Shown: in pieces, positions 54,473 through 62,361 of the stretch
Position numbering within the stretch: the first letter of the stretch is position 1
Layout: the number at the start of each line of letters is the position of its first letter
NCBI GenBank assembly: GCA_020161835.1
Contig: JAIUNL010000013.1
Coordinates: 1-64,000, forward strand
Length of the DNA stretch: 64,000 bases
Reading direction: 5' to 3'
Origin: Bacteroidota bacterium
Lineage (GTDB): Bacteria > Bacteroidota > JABWAT01
Notes under the pieces: model-generated
What the model was told of the DNA's origin: nothing
Database searches by the model: none
Seen by the model: the letters and a program-made list of their open reading frames with translations, nothing else
Translations under genes and position numbers: made by a program

Positions 54473-54475
54473 GGA

Positions 54476-54510
54476 AAGTGACAAGTGGTAAGTTACAAGT
54501 GACAAGTTAT
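54476..54510. repeat. Degenerate heptamer tract (AAGTKRY) after a stop codon
   Basis: Five perfectly phased units: AAGTGAC, AAGTGGT, AAGTTAC, AAGTGAC, AAGTTAT. It starts 4 bp after the stop of the SxtJ-like gene. AAGT is constant while the last three bases vary. Same words, same orientation relative to the preceding gene, as at the ends of the S9 and Fe-S oxidoreductase genes. Confidence 0.85.
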
Positions 54511-54560
54511 TATACAATAAAAGGGTTAAAAATTGTGGCTGTCTAAAAAGAAAGAAATAC

Positions 54561-54644
54561 TGGATCCCCGCCTTCGCGGGGATGACAATATCTTTTTTTT
54601 TGCTATTTGATGAGGGTTGTCATTCCCGCGAAGGCGGGAATCCA
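54561..54644. repeat. Inverted pair of 28 bp palindromic repeats
   Basis: 54561-54588 and 54617-54644 are inverted copies with two or three mismatches, each containing an internal palindrome (CCCCGCCTTCGCGGGG type). They belong to the same family as 4491-4596. Confidence 0.85.
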
Positions 54645-54753
54645 TGCCTTTTTTCCCTAAATCGCTTCTTTTTTGACAGTCTCTGCCTAAGCCGGGGTAG
54701 TTAAGTTTTCTGCTTTTTATCGATATTTTCAATTTATAAAATGGATTTTAAAA

Positions 54754-54912
54754 ATGGCAAAAACGTCTGTTCTGATTGAATTTTTCCACTTCCTGAAAGA
54801 AAGAAAAAAACTCTGGCTGATGCCGATTCTGGTTATTCTGGTCGGAATTGGGTTGATTCTGGTTTTGGTGAAGGGAAGTGCCTTAGCTCCGTTTATTTAC
54901 AGTTTATTTTAA
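54754..54912 (+). CDS. DUF5989-like 52-residue membrane protein
   Basis: 52 residues: MAKTSVLIEFFHFLKERKKL, then WLMPILVILVGIGLILVLVK, then GSALAPFIYSLF. One membrane helix after a basic segment. This layout matches DUF5989 (SxtK-like) small proteins seen before carbamoyltransferases. It is too short for many gene callers. The stop TAA is one base before the ATG of the carbamoyltransferase gene, so they are tightly coupled. Confidence 0.8.
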   Translation: MAKTSVLIEFFHFLKERKKLWLMPILVILVGIGLILVLVKGSALAPFIYSLF

Positions 54913-54913
54913 A

Positions 54914-56728
54914 ATGACTGTAATCCTCGGAATTTCCTGTTTTTATCATGATGCGGCTGCGGCTTTGGTCGTTGACGGAAAAATTGTGGCCGCCGCTCAG
55001 GAAGAACGGTTTACCCGCATCAAGCATGATGACCGGTTTCCGCACGAAGCGATTCAATTCTGCCTGAAACAAGCCGGACTCACAACCCGTGATCTCGATA
55101 TTGTTGCTTTCTATGATAAACCGATTCAGAAATTCGACCGGCTCCTCGAAACTTATGTTTCTTATGCTCCAGTTGGTTTACAGTCATTTTTAAAAGCCAT
55201 GCCTATCTGGCTGAAGGATAAACTCTGGACTCAGGATTCTATATATAAAGAACTTCCGGATTATGACGGACCTGTTTTCTTCCCCGAACATCACGAAAGT
55301 CATGCCGCCTCTGCATTTTTTCCTTCTCCTTTTGAATCAGCAGCGTTTTTAACCATGGATGGCGTTGGTGAATGGACGACAACGTCGTGGGGACGTGGTT
55401 CCGGAAATAAAATTGAAATGATAAAGGAAATCCGGTTTCCCCACTCGATCGGGTTGCTTTACTCTGCCTTTACTTATTATACCGGATTCAAAGTTAATTC
55501 AGGTGAATACAAGGTGATGGGACTCGCCCCATACGGAAAACCGGTCTACGTTCAGCAAATTTATGATCATCTATTGGATGTAAAGGATGATGGTTCCTTC
55601 CGGCTGAACATGGATTATTTTGCTTATCCTGCCGGACTCAGAATGACAAACGATAAATTTGATGAGTTGTTTGGTGGTCCTGCCAGAAAACCGGAAAGTA
55701 AACTGACTCAACGGGAAATGGATCTGGCCCGTTCGGTTCAGGTTGTCACCGAAGAAGTGGTTCTTAAAATTGCCCGGGAAATCAGAAAAGTAACTGAAGA
55801 AAAAAATCTGGTGATGGCAGGCGGAGTTGCATTAAATTGCGTCGCAAACGGACTGCTTCACAAAGAAGGAATTTTTGATTCTGTCTGGGTTCAGCCTGCT
55901 GCCGGTGATGCGGGTGGTGCTGTCGGGGCAGCACTTTACGCCTGGCATGTTGCTTTGGATAAACCACGGGCAAAATCAAAATCGATGGATTTTCAATCGG
56001 GAAGTTACCTCGGACCTGAACCTAAGAATGAAGAAATCCGTACGTTTCTTGATGGAAAAGGCGTGAAATATCACGAAATGAGAGGAAAGCTTGCGCCGGT
56101 TGTAGCCAAGCTCATCGCCGACCAGAACGTGATCGGGCTTTTTCGCGGACGAATGGAATATGGTCCACGTGCTTTGGGAAACCGGAGTATTATTGGCGAT
56201 CCACGTTCACCTGACATGCAGTCGGTCATGAATCTGAAAATCAAATTCAGGGAATCCTTCAGGCCGTTTGCACCTGCTGTAAAGGCAGAAAAAGTTTCAG
56301 AATGGTTCGATTTTAAGGGTGAAAGTCCGTACATGCTGATGGTTGCAGATGTGTTGCCTGCTCACAGGAAAGAAATGGCAGATTCGTCACTTTTTGGAAT
56401 TGATCTGCTGAATCAGGAAAGGTCGACCGTGTCGGCCATTACCCATGTTGATTATTCTGCACGGCTGCAAACCGTTCACAAAGAAACGAACCGGTTTTTC
56501 TGGGAAGTGATTGATGAGTTTGAGAAACTTTCGGGTGTGCCGATGGTAATCAACACCAGTTTCAATGTTCGTGGGGAACCTATTGTTTGCAGACCGGAAG
56601 AAGCTTTTCACTGTTTCATGAATACAGGAATGGATGTTCTGGTTCTCGGCGATTTTGTTTTATACAAAAATGAAATGCCGGAAGGGCATGACAATTCAGC
56701 CTATCTGAAAAAATTTGAGTTGGATTGA
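54914..56728 (+). CDS. Carbamoyltransferase, NodU/CmcH family
   Basis: 604 residues. N-terminal domain: ILGISCFYHDAAAALVVDGKIVAAAQEERFTRIKHDDRFPHEAI; PEHHESHAASAFFPSPFESAAFLTMDGVGEWTTTSWGRG; MAGGVALNCVANGLL. C-terminal domain: FRGRMEYGPRALGNRSIIGDPR and MVINTSFNVRGEPIVCRPEEA. It transfers carbamoyl from carbamoyl phosphate to a hydroxyl of a small molecule or glycan. The acceptor here is unknown. A small DUF5989-like gene is directly upstream and an SxtJ-like gene further up; this set is known from polysaccharide and toxin loci. Confidence 0.93.
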   Translation: MTVILGISCFYHDAAAALVVDGKIVAAAQEERFTRIKHDDRFPHEAIQFCLKQAGLTTRDLDIVAFYDKPIQKFDRLLETYVSYAPVGLQSFLKAMPIWLKDKLWTQDSIYKELPDYDGPVFFPEHHESHAASAFFPSPFESAAFLTMDGVGEWTTTSWGRGSGNKIEMIKEIRFPHSIGLLYSAFTYYTGFKVNSGEYKVMGLAPYGKPVYVQQIYDHLLDVKDDGSFRLNMDYFAYPAGLRMTNDKFDELFGGPARKPESKLTQREMDLARSVQVVTEEVVLKIAREIRKVTEEKNLVMAGGVALNCVANGLLHKEGIFDSVWVQPAAGDAGGAVGAALYAWHVALDKPRAKSKSMDFQSGSYLGPEPKNEEIRTFLDGKGVKYHEMRGKLAPVVAKLIADQNVIGLFRGRMEYGPRALGNRSIIGDPRSPDMQSVMNLKIKFRESFRPFAPAVKAEKVSEWFDFKGESPYMLMVADVLPAHRKEMADSSLFGIDLLNQERSTVSAITHVDYSARLQTVHKETNRFFWEVIDEFEKLSGVPMVINTSFNVRGEPIVCRPEEAFHCFMNTGMDVLVLGDFVLYKNEMPEGHDNSAYLKKFELD

Positions 56729-56732
56729 AATA

Positions 56733-56759
56733 AAAAAACCGGGATTACCCGGTTTTTTA
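56733..56759. terminator. Terminator after the carbamoyltransferase gene
   Basis: AAACCGGG and CCCGGTTT pair around ATTA, flanked by A-run and T-run. It can work in both directions, but the convergent aroF-type gene stop is 169 bp further on. Confidence 0.92.
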
Positions 56760-56761
56760 AT

Positions 56762-56922
56762 CACATATCACATATCACATATCACATATCACATATCACA
56801 TATCACATATCACATATCACATATCACATATCACATATCACCCAGAACTGTCACCTGTATCCGGCCTTTGAATTACTGTAACCCGTAACCCGTGATATGT
56901 AACCCAAAAGTCCCTTGTCACC
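56762..56922. repeat. Heptamer tract: CACATAT x 11, then degenerate units in the same register
   Basis: CACATAT occurs 11 times without interruption (56762-56838). The sequence then becomes irregular, but the same 7-base register can be followed through TACTGTA, ACCCGTA, ACCCGTG, ATATGTA, ACCCAAA, AGTCCCT, TGTCACC to 56922, 23 units in all. The middle units (56839-56873) are weakly related. It ends 5 bp from the DAHP synthase stop. Confidence 0.85.
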
Positions 56923-56927
56923 TGCAT

Positions 56928-57974
56928 TTACAGGTTTTCGTAAATAAATCCGAGTAAATCTTCAGTTTCTTCCCATCCGATACAGGCATCGGTAACCGAA
57001 ACGCCATATTTCAATTGAGTTAAATCTTTTGGGATTTTCTGATTGCCCGGATTCAGGTTACTTTCCATCATCGTCCCGAACAACGATTTATTCCCGAATT
57101 TTTTCTGTGCAATAATATCCCGGATGACAATTTTCTGTTTCAGGTAATTTTTGGCCGAATTTTCATGGCTGCAATCGACCATGATTTTCAACGGGAAGTT
57201 TCTTTCTCTTAGCTTGTTTTCACACTCTTCAATGTCTTCCATGTGGTAATTGGGCTTGCCGTTTCCGCCACGAAGTACGATGTGTGAATATTTGTTGCCG
57301 GCAGTCTGAACGATGCTGCAAATTCCGTCATCATCCACAGAAAGAAAACTGTGACTTGCTGCTGAGGATTGAATTGCATTCACGGCAACGTCAAGATTTC
57401 CATCCGTGCCGTTTTTAAACCCGACCGGAGCAGAAAGTCCTGAAGCCATTTGTCTGTGAGTTTGTGACTCAGTGGTTCGTGCACCGATTGCAACCCAGGA
57501 AACCAGATCACCAATGTAAGCTGCAATAATCGGGTCAAGAAGTTCAGTAGCAGTTGGCATTCCAAGTTCAGCAATATCAATGAGGAGTTGGCGGGCAAGA
57601 TGAAGTCCAGTTTCCATGTCATTGGTATTGTTCATGTGCGGATCGTTGATCAGACCCTTCCAGCCAACTGCAGTTCTGGGTTTTTCGAAATAAACCCGCA
57701 TGATAATTTGAAGCTTATCCTCGTACCTATCCTTCAATTCTTTGAGTTTTTTTGCATACTCAATGGCAGCCGGAATGTCATGAATAGAACAGGGCCCGGT
57801 AATGACAACAAAACGGTCATCCGTGCCGTCAATGTTGTTGAAAAACTCTTGTCGTGCTTTGAAAATCGTATCGCTTGCAGATTCAGTCAGGGGGATTTTT
57901 GTTCTGAGATCATTGATCGTAATGAGTTTACGATAATTTTTAACGTGTGTATTATTAATCTGATGCGCAGTCAT
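56928..57974 (-). CDS. 3-deoxy-7-phosphoheptulonate synthase (DAHP synthase, type I alpha)
   Basis: 348 residues. First step of the shikimate pathway, joining PEP and erythrose 4-phosphate. Motifs: VITGPCSIHD, RVYFEKPRTAVGWKGLINDP, GARTTESQTHRQMASGLSAPVGFKNGTDG, and VDCSHENS. These are the AroF/AroG/AroH type. Feedback specificity cannot be read. Its stop is 5 bp from a heptamer tract. With tyrA at 11-12 kb it is the only other aromatic amino acid gene in the window. Confidence 0.95.
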   Translation of the reverse strand: MTAHQINNTHVKNYRKLITINDLRTKIPLTESASDTIFKARQEFFNNIDGTDDRFVVITGPCSIHDIPAAIEYAKKLKELKDRYEDKLQIIMRVYFEKPRTAVGWKGLINDPHMNNTNDMETGLHLARQLLIDIAELGMPTATELLDPIIAAYIGDLVSWVAIGARTTESQTHRQMASGLSAPVGFKNGTDGNLDVAVNAIQSSAASHSFLSVDDDGICSIVQTAGNKYSHIVLRGGNGKPNYHMEDIEECENKLRERNFPLKIMVDCSHENSAKNYLKQKIVIRDIIAQKKFGNKSLFGTMMESNLNPGNQKIPKDLTQLKYGVSVTDACIGWEETEDLLGFIYENL

Positions 57975-58183
57975 TTACCAACTCCAACTCAGCCAACCGG
58001 CCTTGATTTTTCGGGTGTTATTTTCGGATTTTCTGATAAACCAGGTAAAATCCGGTAATTATTCAGTGATTCTTGTCAGTATTAAGGTTTTTCCGAACTA
58101 ATTCCTGAATATATTAAAATTTCAGTAGAGAATAAATGAAAGGGCACGATAAAAACGGGGTTTGAAGTAAATAAGTAAAGTTG

Positions 58184-58273
58184 AAGGGCACCTCTAAAAA
58201 CCTCAACAATGTCATCCTCAACTTGATTGGGGATCCATTATAAGGGAAGAATGAGGTTTTTAGAGGTGCCCTT
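58184..58273. repeat. MITE-like element: 22 bp perfect inverted arms around a GTCATCC..GGGATCC core
   Basis: Arms 58184-58205 and 58252-58273 are perfect inverted copies. The inner part, TGTCATCCTCAACTTGA... GGGGATCCA, shares ends with the palindromic repeats at 54561-54644 (TGGATCCCC ... GGATGACA). Non-coding. Confidence 0.85.
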
Positions 58274-58458
58274 AGTGCTTTTCGTTTTGCCAAAGGTTCC
58301 AGGATGCGGGCACTGAAAGAAGTGACAACCGGATCAACAAAAGCCAATGAAAATTGTCAGAATCAGGATTTTCGGGATTTGGGGATTTTCAGGATGGGAA
58401 TTATTATTTATCTTGTTGTTCTTTATTCGGGTAAAGAATTCCATTATAATGGTGATTG

Positions 58459-58558
58459 GTAATTCATCCTGCCCATCCGTGAATCCTTTAAATCCTGATT
58501 CTTACAGTTTGGTTTCCCGTATTCCAAAAGCTTACAGCGTATAATGTTCTACCTAAAG
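58459..58558. repeat. Left copy of a direct repeat flanking the TolB-like gene
   Basis: 58462-58501 matches 59821-59860 at 36 of 40 positions (ATCCTGCCCATCCG.. AATCC..AAATCCTGATTC). The next about 57 bases to 58558 are diverged relatives of the right copy's CGTACAG-type heptamers (CTTACAG, CGTATAA, CTACCTAAAG). Confidence 0.75.
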
Positions 58559-58564
58559 TGGTGA

Positions 58565-58660
58565 ATGCCTCTGGACAATGTGGGGAATAACCCAACTTCT
58601 TTTGTGGATCAGAGTGGGATGGGTGTAGACCCAAAAACAGGGGATAAGATCTCGGATTGA
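58565..58660 (+). pseudogene. Possible remnant of an Rhs/YD-repeat core domain
   Basis: A 31-codon frame reads MPLDNVGNNPTSFVDQSGMG and then VDPKTGDKISD before a stop. The stretch VGNNPTSFVDQSGMGVDP resembles the end of the Rhs core (YVGNNPTSFVDPSGM..). A stop lies just before it in frame. Nothing else of an Rhs protein is left. It is a weak identification based on one motif. Confidence 0.4.
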
Positions 58661-58749
58661 GAAAAAACAAGGAAGTTGTTCTTAACAATTAATTCGGGCC
58701 TATATCAGTTTATAAAGATGCTAATTACTTCTCAAACAGGATTTGAAAT

Positions 58750-59673
58750 ATGAAAATAAAACTTTCAATTTTGGTTTATCTATTTTTAATGACTTCGATT
58801 TGTTTTGGTCAAGAAAAGGCACTTGGCAATTTCGACATTTCAACTGACGATTCAATTATAGTATTTTCTTTCAGAATCGAAAACCAGTCTGGTCTGTTCC
58901 TGATTAATAGGGATGGGACTGGGTTAAAAAAAATAGTGATTTCTGAAAAAGACACTTACTTTAAACATCCAAAATTTCTTATGGATGGAAAACACATTAT
59001 TTATTTAGCCGCTGCCGGGTTTGAAAAAACAAGCAGCATATTTATGTGCAATACTGAGGATGGCCAAAACGAACTGCTTTTCTCGGTGAACGAAATAATT
59101 ACAGAGATTTCCCTTACTAATGATAAAAGAGCCATTCTTTATTGTAAGGCGAATGAATTTAAAGCCAGCTCACCAATTGGAGTTGCTGCACCTCATGGAA
59201 TTGATGTTTATTCATTTGATTTGGTGACCAAAAAACACGCCCAGATTACATATCTAAATGCTTATGGTCTTTCAAGTGTTTCAGAATTTGATACCGAGAA
59301 CTTATTATTAAGATTAGAAGCTGGTCCAGAAAGTGGAATGGTATTTCTGTCAAAAAAAGATGGTAGTTCAACCAGTCCAATCCTACCTTTTAATAACCCA
59401 AGAAAAGATGTTACTGTTTACTATGCTCCAAAATTTTCAAATAAATTTAATACATTTATTTTTAAGGCTCCAAATGAAATATTTGAAATGAGCATGATTG
59501 ATTTTATTGCCAAAACGGTATATAAAAGGGGAAAGGATTCAATCAAAAATATGTGTCTGTTTTATTCAGATCGGAAAATTCTTTTTAAAACTGATGGTGA
59601 TGAAAACCTGCATATTATTTCTTTTGATGGAACACAACTTGAAAATATTGAAATAGATATCGATTTTTTTTGA
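58750..59673 (+). CDS. Exported TolB-like beta-propeller protein, isolated
   Basis: 307 residues with a signal peptide (MKIKLSILVYLFLMTSICFGQ). Repeats of the type ISTDDSIIVFSFRIENQSGLFLINRDGTGLKKIV, FLMDGKHIIYLAAAGFEKTSSIFMCNTEDGQ and FYSDRKILFKTDGDENLHIISFDGTQ suggest PD40/TolB blades. By eye it is more AT-rich than its neighbours, with many TTA, ATA and AAA codons. It is flanked by non-coding repeat regions and by the two copies of a direct repeat, so it may have been acquired. No conserved partner is beside it. Confidence 0.75.
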   Translation: MKIKLSILVYLFLMTSICFGQEKALGNFDISTDDSIIVFSFRIENQSGLFLINRDGTGLKKIVISEKDTYFKHPKFLMDGKHIIYLAAAGFEKTSSIFMCNTEDGQNELLFSVNEIITEISLTNDKRAILYCKANEFKASSPIGVAAPHGIDVYSFDLVTKKHAQITYLNAYGLSSVSEFDTENLLLRLEAGPESGMVFLSKKDGSSTSPILPFNNPRKDVTVYYAPKFSNKFNTFIFKAPNEIFEMSMIDFIAKTVYKRGKDSIKNMCLFYSDRKILFKTDGDENLHIISFDGTQLENIEIDIDFF

Positions 59674-60046
59674 AATCATTACATGGACGACTGGGAAATT
59701 TTGGGACATCGAATTCCGGCAGTGGCCGTACCTCGACAGGCTCAGAATATCAGAACATCGATAATACTTGCAAGTATGACAAATCCAGATTTTTATGGTT
59801 CCTATTTATCCGCCTGAGTAATTAATCCTGCCCATCCGTTAATCCTGCAAATCCTGATTCAGGCAGTGTTATTTCGTAAAACGTACAGCGTACAACGTAC
59901 CCCGTAAAGCGAATCCTTCCTCCCCCTTCCGATCCTGATCACAGAATTGTACCGTTTTTTAAAAATTTTCTTAAGTCTTTACAGATCTTATTTTCCTTTT
60001 AGATTGAAGTCATTACCTTTGAGATAAATAAGTCTGGACTGTCATC
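59674..60046. other. 373 bp non-coding region with the right copy of the direct repeat
   Basis: Contains a CCTCGACAGGCTCAG word near 59735, the right repeat copy (59818-59909), and the AT-rich upstream region of the cyclase gene. No gene recognised. Confidence 0.55.
59818..59909. repeat. Right copy of the direct repeat, ending in CGTANNN heptamers
   Basis: The first part matches 58462-58501. Five phased heptamers follow at 59875-59909: CGTAAAA, CGTACAG, CGTACAA, CGTACCC, CGTAAAG. CGTA is constant and the last three bases vary. Related inverted words occur at 10872-10913. Confidence 0.8.
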
Positions 60047-62215
60047 ATGTCATCCTCCCCGAAAAAATCACATTTTTCTCCGGTAAACCGCCTGAACCTC
60101 GTCGTTGGTCTTTGTATTGCTATCATACTCACCCTTCTTTCATTTACCCAAACGGTTCAATTCTGGGGAATGGATACGCTTTTTCAACTCAGGGGTGAAC
60201 GTCAGCCGGATACTTCAGTTGTCATTGTTGAGTTCAACAATATCGATATAGATAACCTTGGGTTCCCGATCAGCAGGGAACAGATCGGCGGACTTCAGGC
60301 CCTTCTCACCGAATCTGGTGCCAAATACATCGCTTACGATATGCTGTTTAATCCGTTCACTTTCGACCCCGAAGGCGATTCACTCTTTTCTGTTTTTTCT
60401 TCAGCGTTGGGGAACGGACTTCACGCCGTAGCCTTCCATGTTCCTGATCAGAATTTCAAAGATTATGCGTTTGATTCCACTTTTGAGGCTCAGATCAGTT
60501 CATTTGGCTTCCAAAACAAGAATGTTAAGCAGGTTCCTTTCTGGAAGGCGACGTCAATAAACGCAAAACCCTACCCGTCACTTCTTGAATCTTCTGCCGG
60601 ACTTGGTCACATCAGTATGAACAATCTGAATGATGGTACCTTCAGGAAGGTGCCGGTTTTTCTTCAATATGGCGATAATTATTTCCCTTCACTGGGTTTC
60701 CTTCTTGTTTCAAAATATCTGGGTCTTGGGAAGAATCAGTGGTTTGATGTGAAAAGCAGCTATGGTTTTATGTCGCTTGAAATGGCTCTTGACGGAAAGA
60801 TCAAATCGCTGAATATCGAACCGGATGGCTCACTTATTCCCAATTTCTACGGAAGTTATGAGCAATTTCCCAACTACAGCTACACTGAGCTGACAACCTT
60901 GTTTGATGAAGGAAAAATGGATAGCCTGGTGAAAATTTTCAGGGGGAAAATGGTTGTGATCGGGCACTCTTCAAACATGGTGGGTGATTATGGTCCGACG
61001 CCCTACGGGGAACTCACTCCGCTTTGTCTGGTACACGCAACCGTTGCAAGTAACATCGTCAAAAATGAACTGATTCAGGGTGTTCCGTTCTGGATTTCAG
61101 GTCTTGCTCTTTTTATCCTGATTTTTCTGGCTTTTTTCTGCAACCAGATCAGCTTAACCAAAATCTCGATGCTTTTAAGTTCGGTTTTACTTGTTTTCCC
61201 GTTTTTACTTTCATTCCTGTTGTTTACCAATTCTTTCGTGTGGATGGGTTGGGTGATACCCACATCCGGAATTTTTCTGATCACCATTTGGATGCAGGCA
61301 CACCGGTTTTTTGCTTCCGATAAAGAAAAGAAGAAAATCCGCTCAGCTTTTATTCAATATCTTCCTGAAACCGTTGTGAAAGAACTGATGGCTAAACCCG
61401 ATTTGCTTCGTTTGGGTGGAACCAAACAGGAATTGACCGTTTTGTTTTCTGATGTTGCCGGTTTTACCACCATTTCAGAAAAATTAACTCCCGAAGAACT
61501 CGTAGATTTTCTCAACCATTATCTGGGTGCCATGACTGACATCGTCATGAAATATGAAGGAACCCTTGATAAATATATTGGTGATGCCATTATGGCGTTT
61601 TGGGGGGCACCGGTTCCGCAACAGGATCATGCCATCAGAGCCTGTAAATCAGCTTTGGAAATGGTTGAAGTACTTAAAAAAATGCTAGAACAATGGCGCC
61701 TTGAAGGTAAACCCGATATCTGGGCGAGATATGGCATCAATTCGGGTGAAATGGTGGTAGGGAATATGGGTTCAGCAAAACGGTTTAATTATACGGTTAT
61801 GGGTGATGCCGTTAATCTGTCTGCCCGGCTTGAACCTGCAAATAAGGAATTCGGTTCAACGCTCATGATTTCAGAATTCACACTTTCACGTTTATCTGAT
61901 GAATTCATCACCCGTCAGCTTGATCAGCTTGTAGTAAAGGGTAAAACAAAACCCGTTAAGGTTTATGAACTCCTGGCCTGTAAGGGTATAACACCTGAAT
62001 TTGAAACCTGGATTGAACCGGTTCAGATCTATAATGAAGCGATGACGCAGTATTACAATCGAAATTTTGCAGAAGCAATCAGGTTGTTCAGCAAGGTGAC
62101 CGATTTAAAACCGGATGACGGACCTTCACAAACTTACGTCAAACGGTCTGAAGCCTATTTGGTTAATCCGCCCGAAGAAAACTGGGATGGTACCTTTATT
62201 ATGAAACACAAATAG
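60047..62215 (+). CDS. CHASE2-domain class III adenylate/guanylate cyclase
   Basis: 722 residues. One membrane helix near 15-35, then an extracytoplasmic CHASE2 domain (about 40-335: GMDTLFQLRGERQPDTSVVIVEFNNIDIDNLG...), three helices (about 345-420), then the cyclase domain at about 460-640: ELTVLFSDVAGFTTISEKL (metal Asp), LDKYIGDAIMAFWGAPVPQQDHA (second Asp), YTVMGDAVNLSARLEPANK (Asn and Arg for catalysis). A short TPR-like end follows. It makes cAMP or cGMP in response to an unknown external signal. Two envelope-protein genes follow. Confidence 0.92.
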   Translation: MSSSPKKSHFSPVNRLNLVVGLCIAIILTLLSFTQTVQFWGMDTLFQLRGERQPDTSVVIVEFNNIDIDNLGFPISREQIGGLQALLTESGAKYIAYDMLFNPFTFDPEGDSLFSVFSSALGNGLHAVAFHVPDQNFKDYAFDSTFEAQISSFGFQNKNVKQVPFWKATSINAKPYPSLLESSAGLGHISMNNLNDGTFRKVPVFLQYGDNYFPSLGFLLVSKYLGLGKNQWFDVKSSYGFMSLEMALDGKIKSLNIEPDGSLIPNFYGSYEQFPNYSYTELTTLFDEGKMDSLVKIFRGKMVVIGHSSNMVGDYGPTPYGELTPLCLVHATVASNIVKNELIQGVPFWISGLALFILIFLAFFCNQISLTKISMLLSSVLLVFPFLLSFLLFTNSFVWMGWVIPTSGIFLITIWMQAHRFFASDKEKKKIRSAFIQYLPETVVKELMAKPDLLRLGGTKQELTVLFSDVAGFTTISEKLTPEELVDFLNHYLGAMTDIVMKYEGTLDKYIGDAIMAFWGAPVPQQDHAIRACKSALEMVEVLKKMLEQWRLEGKPDIWARYGINSGEMVVGNMGSAKRFNYTVMGDAVNLSARLEPANKEFGSTLMISEFTLSRLSDEFITRQLDQLVVKGKTKPVKVYELLACKGITPEFETWIEPVQIYNEAMTQYYNRNFAEAIRLFSKVTDLKPDDGPSQTYVKRSEAYLVNPPEENWDGTFIMKHK

Positions 62216-62361
62216 AGTTTCTAAGCTTAGAAAATGATTAGAGATTAATTAGTGTTCAGAAAAATCACAAATCAGGCCAAATTAGTCAGCGGTATCACTT
62301 TTCAGTTCAGAATAAGGTGATATATTTGTTCTTACAGGCCCCGAAAAAGAAAAGGATTTCA

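Larger units (their letters stand above)
54473..54753. other. Spacer with heptamers and palindromic repeats inside the carbamoyltransferase set
   Basis: Holds the heptamer tract 54476-54510 and the inverted 28 bp pair 54561-54644. No gene was recognised. In related sets the SxtJ-like and DUF5989 genes are close together, so this spacer may be an insertion. Confidence 0.6.
57975..58749. other. 775 bp repeat-rich region with an apparent Rhs remnant
   Basis: Contains the 22 bp inverted repeat 58184-58273, an ATCCTG-rich inverted segment (58355-58398), the left copy of a direct repeat (58459-58558), and a 31-codon segment with an Rhs-core-like motif (58565-58660). No intact gene was seen. Confidence 0.6.

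Noticed and set aside
54526-54732. Minus-strand 68-codon frame in the spacer (MKISIKSRKLNYPGLGRDCQ)
   Set aside because: It is the translation of the palindromic repeats (SRLRGND, SPRRRGS), a common false ORF.
56762-56922. Possible CRISPR array
   Set aside because: Units are seven bases with no spacers and no cas genes nearby.
58114-58347. Minus-strand 77-codon frame over the inverted repeat
   Set aside because: Coding would span both arms of a non-coding palindromic element.
58488-58688. Minus-strand 66-codon frame in the 58 kb repeat region
   Set aside because: It runs through repeat DNA and has no domain or start signal; the plus-strand Rhs-like reading is better supported.
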